From: Hyperoplus lanceolatus
Taxonomy: Eukaryota > Chordata > Actinopteri > Uranoscopiformes > Ammodytidae
Reading direction: 5' to 3'
NCBI GenBank assembly: GCA_026929865.2
Contig: CM049402.1
Location: 7,931,001 to 7,995,000, forward strand
Length of the DNA: 64,000 nucleotides
In this document: one piece after another, positions 27,985-40,628 of the stretch
How positions within the stretch are numbered: position 1 is the first letter of the stretch
How the letters are laid out: each line of letters starts with the position of its first letter
Notes under the pieces: model-generated
The model's input: only the letters and a program-made list of their open reading frames with translations
What the model was told of the DNA's origin: nothing
Database searches by the model: none
Made by a program: the position numbers and the translations under genes

Positions 27985-30020
27985 ATGGCACCATTAAGCC
28001 ACTCTACCGACGCAAGACTGCAGACTCGGCACCCCACAGCTCTCATGATAATCAACAGAGACTTCAATCATGTCTCCCTCTCCAAAACTCTGACCAGCTT
28101 CACACAGTATGTGAAATGTAAAACCAGAGGAAATAAAATCCTGGACTTGCTTTATGCCAATGTGAGGGAGGCATACAGCTCCTCTCCCCTCCCACCCCTC
28201 GGCCAGTCTGACCACAACCTGATACACCTTACACCTGTGTACAAGCCTGTAGTAAGCAAGCAGCCGGCTACCACCAGGACTGGGAAGGTGTGGTCTAGAG
28301 AGGCTGAGGAGGCCCTGCAGGACTGCTGCCAGAGAACAGACTGGGATCTGTTCCTGGAGGACCACGCAGAGGACATTGAGGGACTCTCCCATTGCATTAC
28401 AGATTACAGGTTCTGTGAGGACAGCGTTGTACCCATTAAGAAGGTCCGCTGTTTTCCTAACAACAAACCCTGGTTCAATAAGAACATTAAAAACATACTC
28501 AACAGGAAGAAGAGGGCTTTCATGGCAGGAGACAGAGAGGGAGTAAAATCAGTTCAGAAGGAACTGAGAAGGGAACTAAGGCGGCCATAACATGCTATAA
28601 GGAGAGGCTGGAGGGCAAGCTCGAAAGGAACAGTGCTAAGGAGGTTGGGATGGGATGAAGAAGATCACGGGACACAAACTGCTAGGTCCAGCTGTGACAT
28701 GAACGTGCAAATGAGCTGAACCTATTTTTCAACAGGTTTGACTCAAACCCCTGCCCCAGTGAGCTCAGCAGGTCAGTCCGTGCCCCCCTCCTCCACCTCC
28801 CCTCCCTCCCCTACTTCCCCTCCCTCTCACCCTCCCTTTTCCCCTCCTTCCCCCCTCGTTACCAGTCTTGTCATCACATCAAGCCAGGTGGGGCGGGAGC
28901 TATCAAAGCTCCAGAGGAATAAGGCAATGGATCCGGACATCAATCCCAAGGTGCTTAAAGCGTGTGCCAGACAGCTTGCTGGAGTGTTCCAACACCTCTT
29001 CAACCTTTCCTTGAGGCTGAAGAAGGTGCCCCAGTTGTGGATTACCTCCTGCATTGTTCCGGTGCCTAAAATAGCTAGCCCCAGCTCTCCCAACGATTAC
29101 AGGCCAGTGGTGCTGATCTCACACATAATGAAGACCTTCAAAAGACTCACCTTAAGCCCTAGATGTGTGACTCCATGGACCCACTGCAGTTTGCGTACCA
29201 GGCCCAACTCTGCGTGGCTGGCGCCATCATTTACCTGCTGCACAGGGCTTACTCACACCTGGAGAAGCCGGGGAGCTCAGTGAGAGTCATGTTCTTCGAC
29301 TTCTCCAGTGCGTTCAATACCATCCAGCCTCCCCTGCTTGAGAAGAAGCGCTCAGCAATGCAGGTACACCCCGACATGGTTGCTTGGATTGGTGACTACC
29401 TTTCCAGCAGGCCACAGTACGTGCGGCTGCAGAGCGGCCTGTCAGATGTTATGATGAGCAACACTGGCGCACTCCAGGGAACAGTACTTTCACCCTTCCT
29501 CTTTACCATCTACACCTCTGACTTCAGCTTCAACTCTGGAACTTGCCATCTCCAGAAATTCTCAGACGACTCCTCCATCGAGGGCTGCATCAGTGAGGAC
29601 AGGGAGGACGAGTACAGAGGTGTGGTGGAGGACTTTGTCAGATGGGCAGAGGAGAACCACCTCCAACTCAACATCGGCAAGACCAAGGAGCTGGTGGTGG
29701 ACTTCCGCCGGAAGAGGAAGTCCCCAACCCCTATTACCATCCAGGGGGTTGAAATAGAGACGGTGGATTCGTATAAATTCCTTGGAGTACACATCATCAA
29801 TAAACTGGACTGGTCAGACAACACAGAGGCCCTCTACCGGAAGAGTCAGAGCAGACTCTTCTTCCTCAAGAGGCTCAGGTCGTTTGACGTGTGTGGCAGG
29901 CTACCAAGGACATTTAATCTGTCTGTGTCCTTCCACTGCTGCTGGGCTGTTTTTGCAACAAACAAATTTCTCCTACGGGGATTAATAAAGTTGTATCTTA
30001 TTTTATCTTATCTTTTCTTA
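27985..30020 (+). mobile_element. CR1/Rex1-like LINE copy (endonuclease end and reverse transcriptase), broken
   Basis: The first part (27985-28590) has the C-terminal part of an apurinic endonuclease domain (RDFNHVSLSKTL, GQSDHNLIHL). After a gap, 28738-29160 and then 29163-29910 in another frame hold the reverse transcriptase: LQRNKAMDPDINPKVLKACA, PKIASPSSPNDYRPVVLIS, MDPLQFAYQAQL, VRVMFFDFSSAFNTIQPPLL, NTGALQGTVLSPFLFTIYTS, a catalytic FSDD box, and YKFLGVHIINKLDW. The frame is broken near 28590-28740 and near 29150, and the region after RLRSFDVCGRL is deleted straight into the 3' UTR, which ends in a ttatcttatctt-type tail near 30020. Inactive. Confidence 0.8.
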
Positions 30021-30149
30021 TCAATGCACACAATAAGGGTGCATTCATTAATGGTTATTTAATGCTCAATAAGCATTAATTAATGATTATTTAATGCTTA
30101 ATAAGATTAATCAATGCTAAGTTAATGTTTTATAAGCATGAACTTAGCT

Positions 30150-30316
30150 TTAAAGGTGGGTTAAGCGGATCGTCTTTGTTAAAATTCCCTAGCCTAGGCT
30201 GTGTATTAACAAGATTTTTGTCAGTGCTCACACAGTATGGACCGGTAGCAGATTGGGAGGAGATATTCACTGATTTGTCAACAAACATTCTGAATAATCA
30301 TTTACCACACCTTTAA
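30150..30316 (+). mobile_element. Foldback MITE, family A (copy 5, short)
   Basis: TTAAAGGTGGGTTAAGCGGA at the left and accacacctttaa at the right, with TTAA at both ends (30150-30153, 30313-30316). It keeps gcctaggctgtgtattaaca and agatattcactgatttgtca. It is inserted in an AT-rich ttaatgctta repeat inside the 27588-30732 element. Confidence 0.7.
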
Positions 30317-30732
30317 ATTAACTGATTAACTAAGATATTAAGCATGAACTAAGCATTACGTGAATAATCATGGTAATTAAACATATACTTACTGTTAATG
30401 CTGATTAACCCCCTAACCCTAAACCTTATTGTAAATGTTTACCATATTTGGTTATAATTTCATATAAAATATATTTTTTTACAAACCACCGCCATTTTGA
30501 AACGCTTATAAAATTGCCTAAGTCACTTCGTCTAGTAACTTAGGCTAAATGAAATGGCCTAATTCACACTCTTGACATAGGCCATTACACTAAAGGGGTG
30601 GGATCACATGATCTGTTCAACTGAGGATGCTGAGAGTTTTACCAGAGGTGGCCAGCATCACAAGGAGCTGATTTAGGCAAGAAAATCATTTTGGCAAAAA
30701 AGTGACTTAGGCCATTATTTTAAGAGGGTGAC

Positions 30733-31470
30733 AATGTCATATCTTCATTTCTAGTGTTTTTTTGACATGATTCAAGTAATACATAAGTGGCACTGTTGTA
30801 GATTTAAGATCAACACCTATTAAATAAGACCATTATGTAATATTTTAGCATTTTAAAATTAGATATTTATTTTTTTTGTGTTTTGTGATGTATTATTGTG
30901 TTTTCCTATTTGTTGTTGTGCTTTGTGATTTGTTGTGTTTTCTATTGGCCGTTATTAGATGTTGAATTGTTGCAGTGCACCGATTCTGCAAGTATATTCT
31001 TGGCAAAACCACAGGGACACACTGCCCATAGTGAATTCTTAGAATCATGCAGGGAGAAAGAAGGGATGGTTAGGGGAGGAGGACTTAGTGGATATGTCTG
31101 CCTATTGATCTATGCGCTTCTCTGCGGTTTCAGCTGACAGCAGTGATTCATGAGATGTTCTGTGGTGGGATCAACAGAAATGAACAGGCTGGTGCATCTG
31201 TTTTCTCAGGTGTTTTGCAGTGGTGTCCCCCGTGAGCCCATCTGCAACGCCTCATTTCACCTCAGCATGAAGCATCGCACAGAGACACACACACACACAC
31301 TTACACAGAAACACAAACACAAACACACACACACACACACACACAAACACATCCATCAAGACAGCAGGCGACATGGAAGGGAAACAAGACACGGCTGCAC
31401 CACATCTTGTTGAAGGAGTCGGATCCCCTTGCGAGCGTTTGCGTTGAGGGAAAAAAAGGCGTTGTTTATT
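30733..31470. other. Intergenic with CA repeat
   Basis: No gene seen. A (CA)n-rich stretch runs about 31285-31345. Confidence 0.5.
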
Positions 31471-31800
31471 TTCAGGTTCAAAATTGTAATTTGGGTTTCT
31501 ACAAGAAACTCTTTGCATGGGGTGTAGTGTCCATACGATAGATATTTCTCACGTTTTGCCTGTTTCTTTAAGCCTCGCCTTCCAAAAAGCCCAGTCTGCT
31601 CTGATTGGCCCTGAGTCTTACATCATAAGGGGAGATAAATCTGACTGGGGTTTTTTAACACAAGTTTTCAGAAAAGTGGAGGTGGAGGAAGATAGGGAGG
31701 GTGGTTGTTCTCACTTTGGAAGTCTCTCGTCACACTGGGGACCCATAGTATTGTTGAAAAAACATGAAAAAGTGAATTTTGCGGTTAAGGTGACCTTTAA
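31471..31800 (+). mobile_element. TTAAAGGT-type MITE, family D (copy 2)
   Basis: Runs from ttcaggttcaaaattgtaat to aaggtgacctttaa at 31800. Shares with 37336-37870, in order, tttgggtttctacaagaaac, gccttccaaaaagcccagtc, attggccctga, tgactggggttttt and cacactggggaccca. The extreme left terminus is missing. Non-coding. Confidence 0.65.
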
Positions 31801-34800
31801 TCACAAGACTGAGTCAGAGTCAAGATAGTCGACATCCAGCCAGGATGGCCGGCCGCCCCCATATATTATAAATACAAAACCTTTGAGTCAAATCAGTTTT
31901 TTTTCAGTCAGATCCTTTCCTGTCTTTTTCCATGGTTACACCCACATCAAGCCGTTTGTTTCATTCTTGTCCGCAGGCCGCTCCCAAATCAATTATATTC
32001 TCCCTATAAAATAAATAATGCATATGACTTTGGCTAATGTCGTTCAACACACTCGGCCCCATCTATTATATTGATCTTTCCCTTCCTGGCCACTGGCGAT
32101 TCTTTAGTTTGAGGTCTAAATTTGAAGTGAGAATAGGCGACATTATTGAAATTGATTCTTTGAATCTGGGGAAATTACTATTTGACATTTAGGTTTAACA
32201 AAAAATAAGCATTTTGACCCCTGATAAAGGTCTGACTGGGATCTAAGTGTGTTCAGTCCTGTTTTCCAGTATCTCTGACTCTACATGTGTACTATGAGCT
32301 TTAATATCTAAGTAGACATTTGTCATTTACCCATCATCAAACATCTAATAGCAGTACATTTCCAAAACTGCCCTTCAGCCAATCAAATTCTTTTTGAGTA
32401 CAATGGCTAAAGAGCTGCAGATTCATGACCAAAACATGACATAGACATCAGCGACCTGACTGATAAACAGAGCTACAATGATTTCCTAATATAGGCCAGA
32501 GCTCACTTACAGTATTTGCCTCTAACTTAGCCGGGTAAACCGGATAGATTGTGGCTGTCCTTTCCCCCTGAAGCACTTGAAATCTGAATGTACAATATGT
32601 ATTGAATCCACTTGCTGAGTTGGAGATGCTCTTACTGCTTCAAGGTTGCGTCATAACAATTGAAAAAAGATCAAAAACCATTCCAACAAAACCAGCATGC
32701 TCACAAAAAAAGTGCAAACCTTATTAAATGTTTCAGCATTTCCCTCTTTTCCAATTTAAATGGAAAACTATAGTGTCTACTGGGATAGACTGGGCAATAC
32801 AGCTCTACCTCTCACACTTAACCCTGCCTTTATGCAAAGGTCTGTCAGGGGATCAAGTGAAACTTTGAATACCCTTTCACTAATTTATAAATGTATTGCT
32901 TGCTGTGGGAACAACACTTACTGAGGCTTACTGACATTTCATCACTTGTCAATGGCAGACTTAAAGTGGTTCAGTTGCAGCAAATGTTAAAATTGTGCTT
33001 AGCGGATCACTCTGTTGGCTGCTACAACTAAAAACAAGATTCTCATTAGTGTATTTGCAACAAAAAAAAACAATAACAGACTTGCTGAAATTGTGGATAA
33101 AGCATGTTTCAAGCTCCCATACAAAGAGGTTTGAACAGTTCCCCTAATGTAACATGGGAGGAGGATGAAAGGGACTTGAGGTATGAATATGTCAAACTTA
33201 CAATCCTGCATGAAGTCCTTGTCGAGTCAAGTCGACCTAAACACAAACTGTATGAAATAATGGAGCACAAAATAAAGAACTGGCTATAATCAAACCCCTA
33301 TCATTTAGTGTGTGCATACCTGAATAAGAAGGTTGCTCATTGGTTCTTTAAAATGTCATGTTTAAAAGGTGATTCTTTAGACAGACGGGACGGAAAGTGT
33401 AAAAGATATTTGTTTATTTTGGTTCTTTCCCACCAGTAGTTTTCCACACTCAGACTGAAATAAAATATAGACTAGGGTACACCAAATGTGGGCGATTTTT
33501 TAATATACACCACAATTAATTTCATGGAGACAGCATATGTGCATACTTGAATGACTAATGCCAATGTGATGACCATTGACTTCAAGGGGAGAATCCCATG
33601 CTTGGGATCAGGTCGGGGTTATTTAGGACTGCAGGACGAGGGTCTGGGAAACTTGTTAGTGAGCACAAACAAAACACAAAACCCAATCACTTATCCATAG
33701 AACAAACAATAAATGGTTTCACGCACCACTTTTAAAGACAATTAAGTTTTGATGCAGTAATGTATCGGGCCCACGTGCTAGCGATAACACTTAAAACAAT
33801 GTTTACCTTTACCAAACCTCACAAAGTTCTGTATTTGTTTATTGTCTGTGTGTTTTCTTAATATATATGTTATGTGTATGCACACATGTAATTAAAATAC
33901 AACAAAACAAAAAAAGTTAATAAAGTGCTTTCTACTGACTCAAACACACACTCTCTGAGAGAATGGTATTGATACAGCATGCTTGAGAGTTAAAAATCAC
34001 TTCTGTTCTGATTAGCTGTGTTCATCAGTGCTCAAGGGATAAAGACCAACAGATGTAAGGCATGATTGCAATCCAATGGTTTGTTGACAGAGCACATCTG
34101 TGTCATAGGTAACATCAAACACACGCAACTTACAGTGGCAGTCAAGATATAACAACTTCAAGGGTGATCAAACGTGAAGACAACTCTCGGTCAAGTTCAC
34201 CGGCTGATTAGCGGCACCATCGTAGGAGATATAATAGAAGATTTGGTCAAAAATGTGTTGTGTACACTAAAGGGATATTCTACTAATATACCAACTGCAC
34301 CATTTCAATGTGTTGTTGGAAACTGCCAATCAGACCAGAATCTGACTCAACTTTTAAGACTTATTTGAAAGAATATAGCCAATGTTATGCATGATTAAAT
34401 TAACGGGATTCCAAGTGTTCAAGCTTGGGAGGAAATTCCAAAATGATGGAAGTTCTGAACTGTTAAATTTATTGAAATATCTTTTAAGGCGCGTAATGTA
34501 TCAACATCACTCAAAACCATTTAAGAACTGGTGAATGGCCTTGTCCCTTAAAGACCAGATGGCATTGAAAACAAATGTCAGGGTAAAAGCTGGTTAATAA
34601 TGAAAATAGATACTAGTTGGTACTATGGAGGCAAACTTCTCCTGTACTCATTCCACATCAACTGAACAACTGGCATGACGCTCACAAAGCACCGCTTTCT
34701 GTTATAGAGGACCACAGTCATCATCTCGCAGCATTTCAGCTGAGTGGGTATAAAAATATAGACATTTGAGACCCTGAATATATATGTTCATATGTGATTT

Positions 34801-35081
34801 TCTGCAACAAAAACAAAACACAATATACAGTTGTCCCACTCAGTGTACACATTGTCATTTTTAGACTGAACCCACATCTAAAATGTGTTCTTGCATAACC
34901 TCTGGGGGAGGGAGGTTACACCCATTACAACACAGAACACAGAACGGCAATTATAATGTTGTCTGTTGTTGTCTTCAACAGCCTACATCCACCATCTCTT
35001 TGTTAATACACTAAAATCACCTCCGGGTGTGTGACACAGATTTACTTGGGGGGAAAAGGGGGAGTGTTATTGTGTGTGCGA
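31801..35081. other. Region downstream of znf711, no gene recognised
   Basis: AT-rich sequence that should include the znf711 3' untranslated region at its right end. Scattered short open frames (for example 33104-33289) show no family signature. No clear transposon boundaries seen. Confidence 0.45.
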
Positions 35082-38000
35082 TTACATCAACATGTCTTTG
35101 TGATGCCTGGCTATGTGCTGGCTTTTCTCCGAAGGCCTCCTAAAGCCCTTGGTGCAGTAGTCACAGCGGTGGGGGTAGTCCTTGGTGTGAATAGAGATGA
35201 CGTGGCGTTTGAAGCCAGAAGCGTCCGTACTGTTATACTCACAATACTGGCACTGATAAACCTTTCTACCACTGTGTGTCTTCATGTGCTTCTTCAGCTC
35301 TGCGGGCTGCCGGAAACCTCGCCGGCAGCGCTTGCACTTGAAGGGAAGGTCTTTTGTATGCAAGGAAAGGATATGGCGACTCAAGGTGAAGGTGTCGATA
35401 GCGTTGAAGTTACAATGTCGGCACTGGTGTGTTTTGTTGCCTTTGTGTGTCTCAGCGTGTTTCTTCAACTCTGAAGGCCTGTGAAAGCCTTTCTCACACA
35501 CGTCACACTGGTGAGGAAAGTCCTTCGTGTGAACAGAAATAATGTGTCGTTTCAGGTCACTGGAGTTGGTGCTCTTGTGCTCACAGTGTGGACACTGGTG
35601 GGTCTTGTGGCCTTGCACCATCTCTATATGACGCTGGAGTTCTCGTGCGTCCGCGTAGGCTTGAGGACAGTGGCTGCACTTGAAGGGCAGATCTGCGCCA
35701 TGCTTGCTCTTGATGTGAGTCTTTAAGTTGGACTGATCTGCACAGCGGAAATCGCAATGCGGGCAGTGGTACGGCTTCTCGCCTGTGTGGGTCCGCATGT
35801 GTTTCTTAAGCTCCGAAGGGTGGCGGAAGCCTTTAGCGCACTCCACGCACACATGTGCAAAGTTCTTACTGTGCACAGCCAGTAGGTGACGGTTGAGCAG
35901 CCCCTGCTCAGCTGTCTCATAGTCACAGTACTTGCAGTGATGTAGTTTGGGCTCCCGGTCCTTGACGATGAGTTTGTCTGAGCCTAGCGGGCTGGTCTCG
36001 TGGTAGCGCCGGGCGTACTCAGTGTATTCTGGAGAGCGATCACTGCTGTGGTTCAGCAGCTTATGACTCTCCAAGTGGTTGTGGAAACTGATCTTCTTGT
36101 TGGTGGTGAAGTCGCAGTCTGTACACTGGTACTTCTTCTTAAGCAGGTGGTCCGGGTGGTTCTTCATGTGGCATTTGAGGAAGCCTCGTGAGCGAAACTT
36201 CTTTCCACATATGTGACAGGGGTAGACGGTCAATGGCAGGCCATCTGGTCCGATGATAACAGCTGGAAAAGATAGAGTACAATTTGAAGAAATCACCTTT
36301 CAAGAAGCTTATAATCTAATTATACACATGTTGTTCGGACACAAACAAAGTTCCAAATGCTATTCTCATCATCTGTCATCCAAGAGTTTGATGCTGTTCT
36401 TACCAGTCTGACACTGCCCTGTGTTTCCGAGTACTTTCTTCTTTTTCTTTCTGTCTGGTTTGGGTTTGAGGGCACGGTTTGCACCTAGCCCTTCACGGAT
36501 TTGTAGAAATGGCGTAGAAGGTCCATTCTTCACCTGATCCACAGTACTACCTGCACACACAGTTTAAAATGTAATTAACATGACAGAATTACACTGTTTA
36601 TAGCTACACATGGGTTAAATGGTATTTAAAAAAAAATAAAGCCCACACAGGCTTTTTGTTGAGTAATTAATCTAACAACGGGTCCGTCCCAGACAAAAAC
36701 TGAAGGGTGACTAAACCTACTTATTTGAAGCCACACAGTTGGTCTGATAAAATGGACAAAAAGCCGTTAAAACAAAAGGAACGTACTGATGTCATCATCT
36801 TCGTCATCTTCACTGTCATCATCATCATCATCCTCTTCTTCTTTCAGATGGTTCTTGACGGCCATGTACACCATCTTGTCCCGGCCAACACCTAGTCTGC
36901 CCGACGACGCAGCTTCCAGGTCAGGATGGCCATTCTGGTAATCGTCCTCCGTTATTACCTCGGTTCCGCCTGGAAAGGTAAATTAAATTTACAATTTAAT
37001 CTCAGCCATGATCTAGATTCAATTTAACAGGGGAAGTTACCGGAGGCAATTTCTTCTATTGTTGGAATGACTGAATTGATGGCTCTTCACATCACTTGCC
37101 TAAATCGTCATCTGCTTCAGCTTTGAAGATGTAGACTTTGATGACCTCGGAGCCGTCCTCCTCTTTGCATTCCTTGTCTTCCATCACCTCAGTGCTGATC
37201 TCAAGGGGAGTGTCTCCTATGTCCAGCTTCTCTCCCACCTCATCCACTACAGATACACAAACAACCTTAGTATTAGAAACTGGACAATTAATCATGGGAT
37301 TGCATAACAATTTCCTTATCCATACTATGCTCATTTTCAGGTTCAGAATAGAAATTTGGGTTTCTACAAGAAACTGTTTTCATAGTGTAGTCTCGGAAAA
37401 ACCTTTTATATTTCTCACAGTGCCATTGGTAAATCGCCTGTCTGAAACGTTCCTTTTTAGAGCCGGTCTCTTTAAGCCCCGCCTTCCAAAAAGCCCAGTC
37501 TGATTTGATTGGCCCTGAATCTAACTACGGGTTTCAATCTAACTGCCAGTTAAGGCCAGGACACACCAGTCCGATTACCCGACAAAGCCCGACGACATCT
37601 ACGACGACCGATTTCACGGCACACACCAAACAGATTCGTGTCCCCGCTCCCTCCCGACTCTACGACGGCGATTATCGGGCCGGTGTGTCCTGGCCTTTTA
37701 TGATGTCATAATGGGAGATGACTGGGGTTTTTGAACCCTGGTTTTAAGAAAGGTGGAGAAAAAGAGAGTTTTTCTCATACTTTGAGTCTCTTAACACACT
37801 GGGGACCCATTTAATGTTGAAAAAAAAAACAAGTGTAATTTGAGAGCAATTTGCATAACAGGTGACCTATACGCTGTGTTATCATAAGGCGATGTCTTAC
37901 AGGAGATCATGAGGTAATCCTCAGAGCTGCTTCTTCCATCATCCTCCTCATCTGTCTGCATAGAAACAGCCTCTTCCGGCAGCTGCTGGTGGATGATGGT

Positions 38001-39303
38001 TTCACCGTTGGCCTCCGTCACCATCAAGCCTTCTGAGACCAGCTGATGGTCCAGTGTGTTGTCCTGGTGTTCAGACAGAAGCTCTGCCACAAACACCTGG
38101 TCTGGCATGTCATCATGGTGGTGGTGGTGGTGGTGGTGGTGATGGTGGTTTGAGTTCTGCATGAGGTCTGAGGTCAGGACATGGTGGTGATGATGATGAT
38201 GATGGGAGTCCAGCTCTTCCTCTATTGCAACCTCTGTGCCCAGAATATGTTCAGGCATTATAACACTGTGTTCCGAGGGCTCCATGTCGTCACTGGTGAT
38301 TTCATGGGCCTCTACTCCTTGAGATTGCATACACTCCACGTCCACCTCCAGACCTTCAACGACCTCAGCTTCTAACCCCTCCACCTCCACCTCCTCCTCG
38401 TCCAGGCCTTGGACAACATGAGCTTCAAGATCCTCCACGTCCACCTCGGTCTCCAGGCCTTCCACCACGTGCGCCTCCAGTTCCACCTCACCGTCCAGGC
38501 CCTCCACGACCTGGGCCTCCAGCTCTATCACATGTGTCTGGAGCTCCTCCACCTCCAGGCCTTCGACGTCCGAGTGTAAGCTCTCCACCACCTCTGTCTC
38601 CAGGCCCTCCACCTCCTCCGACTCCAAGCCGTGAACCACCTGCGTCTCCAGGCCTTCCACCTCCAGCTCGTGCTCCAGGAGGATGCCCTCGTCCGTCATC
38701 ACGTCAGAAAGCAGCATGCCCTCGGGCACAGACACCACAATGTGCTCTCCGTCAATGTGAGCCAGACCCCCCATGCCTGCCACTGGAGACAGGAGATAAA
38801 GAGAAAGGGTACGTTACAAAAGGTCTCCAACTACGTAATAACAGTAGAGCTACGGGAAACTGTCTTTGCACATTCTTGCTATGTTAAAGCCCTCACAGCA
38901 ACGTATCATGTTGTTAAGGGTGTATCACCTTCTTGTTGCTGGTATGCAACGATAATGACAGACTGACTATGTAATGTTACTGTGTCTTTATTAACATAGG
39001 GTTTAGTAACATTATAAATAGTAGATACATAATTTACTAGTTTGCCAGTTGATTCCATACACTAAAACTAATTATTTTGTATTACAAAAAGAGAAAAATA
39101 ACCCAAAAATCCAAAACATTTTTGGCCTGCTGTTTCTATTCCTTAAGTGATTTGTCTACTCTAAGGGATGATACATGCTAAAATAAAGTTCTGTTTAGAA
39201 TATAAAGGTTACACTACCACCTACCAAAGTCTTGCATGATCATAGCGTGGGGCATCTTCAGCTCCTGAGTGTGTAGCTCCAACACCCCTCCTCCTTGATC
39301 CAT
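35082..39303 (-). CDS. znf711: ZNF711, ZFX/ZFY-family zinc-finger transcription activator
   Basis: Six coding exons: 39303-39225, 38782-37901, 37246-37100, 36969-36787, 36550-36404, 36262-35082. They join in phase to 873 codons (872 residues; human about 761). All donors are GT except exon 3, which uses AG|GCAAGT. The start gives [12 protein letters not shown] and MIMQDFVAGM, and the last exon has [13 protein letters not shown] and ends HHKDMLM. These are ZNF711, not ZFX, signatures. The N-terminal acidic activation domain covers residues about 1-450. It contains an expanded Leu/Glu/Val repeat (about 67-176) and His tracts of 8 and 11 (38181-38204, 38115-38147). A basic NLS-like [11 protein letters not shown] follows, then 12 C2H2 fingers from about residue 488 to 868. 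The family binds CpG-island promoters just downstream of start sites; human ZNF711 loss causes X-linked intellectual disability. Confidence 0.96.
37336..37870 (+). mobile_element. Family D MITE in znf711 intron, with a nested element
   Basis: From ttcaggttcagaatagaaat to aggtgaccta, 30 bases short of the end of coding exon 2 (37901), in antisense orientation to the gene. The order of blocks matches the copy at 31471. It is longer because another element has inserted at 37552-37697. It makes up most of the 654-bp intron. Confidence 0.65.
37552..37697. mobile_element. 146-bp MITE with AAGGCCAGGACACACC ends
   Basis: AAGGCCAGGACACACC at the left is mirrored exactly by GGTGTGTCCTGGCCTT at the right. 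Interior is CpG-rich with a ccgattacccgacaaagccc / gattatcgggccggtg near-inverted stretch. It interrupts the family D copy, so it is the younger of the two. Flanking bases (TT..TTA) do not define a target duplication clearly. Confidence 0.65.
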
Positions 39304-40628
39304 GTCTTCCCTCAGGAAAAAAAGACTGAAAATTACAGTACACACAGGATTAGCTGTTTACTTTCACTTTGTTAGTGGGCATGAGTAAAAATGAAAGTGA
39401 ATGAAAAAACGGACAATGTCCCACTGGCTAGTTCTGTACTACATACTGTGTACTACATACCTTCACATTTGATGACAACACTCTTAAAATAAAACCAAGA
39501 AGATATATGACGTGGCTCCTTCCATCAAGCTAACCAATCCCCCTGGAAAACAAAACAACAATCATTTGTATTAATAAACCTTAAGATAATAATAAATGAC
39601 AACATAAAAGAGGAATTGAGTTGGTTGATCATAGTGTAAGTTTTGCATAGACATTTAAAAACGACACTTCTACATGGGTCAAGGTTTATAATAACAACCT
39701 CTGTATGGAGTATAACACACAAGGCAGGAAAACTATGTTAACAGTGAGGAGGATGCGGTTGTGTTATTGACCACTGGCTCCATCCTTTGTATATGATGAG
39801 TACTACAGGCAGCTTCAACCTACGGGCATATAGCTATACACCTGGACCTGCTCGAGCCTGATGGCTGGAGCCAAGCTCAGACAAAGCGCTGTCCCGCTCA
39901 GTATGCAGGATGACAGGCAGCGACTTCGATAACTCCCGCTAGATGTGTCCTGCTTAATTTTGGGAGAGTAGAGCATGCATTTGTCATCACATGACGGTTC
40001 GGTATAAGCCAAATGTGTCTGCAATGGGCTGTTGTTGTGACGTTAGGGCGCCCTGATTTCAACGGATATATCATTTTAGGGGGGAACATAACACTGTGCA
40101 ACCACAGGTATCGTTTTAAAATAAGTATTGGATTATAGACTTTATTTCACAAAACTACACATGCTCAAGAGTTTATGGCCGCCAATGAAAATACCGCAGA
40201 CGTTATGCAATGCATATCAGGGTGGCTACCGCCCTCCACCCACTGGAGCTAACTAGCAATCGAGCTAGGGCTGGGGCTGTTCCCCCAATCGCCATTTTGT
40301 TGTAGCACAATGGCTAATTCAAGGACTGCGACAACCGGTTTATCTGGCCATTTAAGCATATACTTCACACAGTTACAATGCAAATGAAGGCGCTAGAATA
40401 GACAGCAAACCCATATGCCTTATTTAATTAATAGTCTACAAGTCAAGCTAATATGTGCGACCACGGCGGTCCAACCAGCTAGCTAGCTTGCTAAGCTAAG
40501 TGAAGCCGCTCGTGCCGCATTATCTTCCATGTTGTTTTTCCGAGAAGGCTGAAAGAGGCCCGCTACGGCCGACCGGGCCCTTGCGTCTTATTCCGCGTAC
40601 CTTTCTAACCGATTCAAAATAATTTTAC

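Larger units (their letters stand above)
27588..30732. mobile_element. DNA transposon with perfect 30-bp terminal inverted repeats, host to a LINE
   Basis: The left end GTCACCCTCTTAAAATAATG plus ten more bases (to 27617) is exactly mirrored at 30703-30732. Near both ends there are further scattered copies of the terminal CCTAAGTCA / TTAGGCC motif (for example 27772-27781, 30518-30526, 30561-30566), as seen in subterminal transposase-binding arrays. The interior is occupied by a LINE (27985-30020), an AT-rich ttaatgctta-type repeat (30020-30450) and a family A MITE. No transposase is seen, and target duplications are not clear. Superfamily unassigned. Confidence 0.65.

Noticed and set aside
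38534-38966. Plus-strand proline-rich frames
   Set aside because: Antisense shadows of the Leu/Glu repeat in the znf711 exon.
35082-39303. Assignment of this gene to zfx
   Set aside because: The N-terminus (MIMQDFVAGM), the [13 protein letters not shown] spacer between fingers 2 and 3, and the HHKDMLM end match ZNF711; ZFX has a Cys-His finger-like spacer and ends KEVGLP as I recall it.
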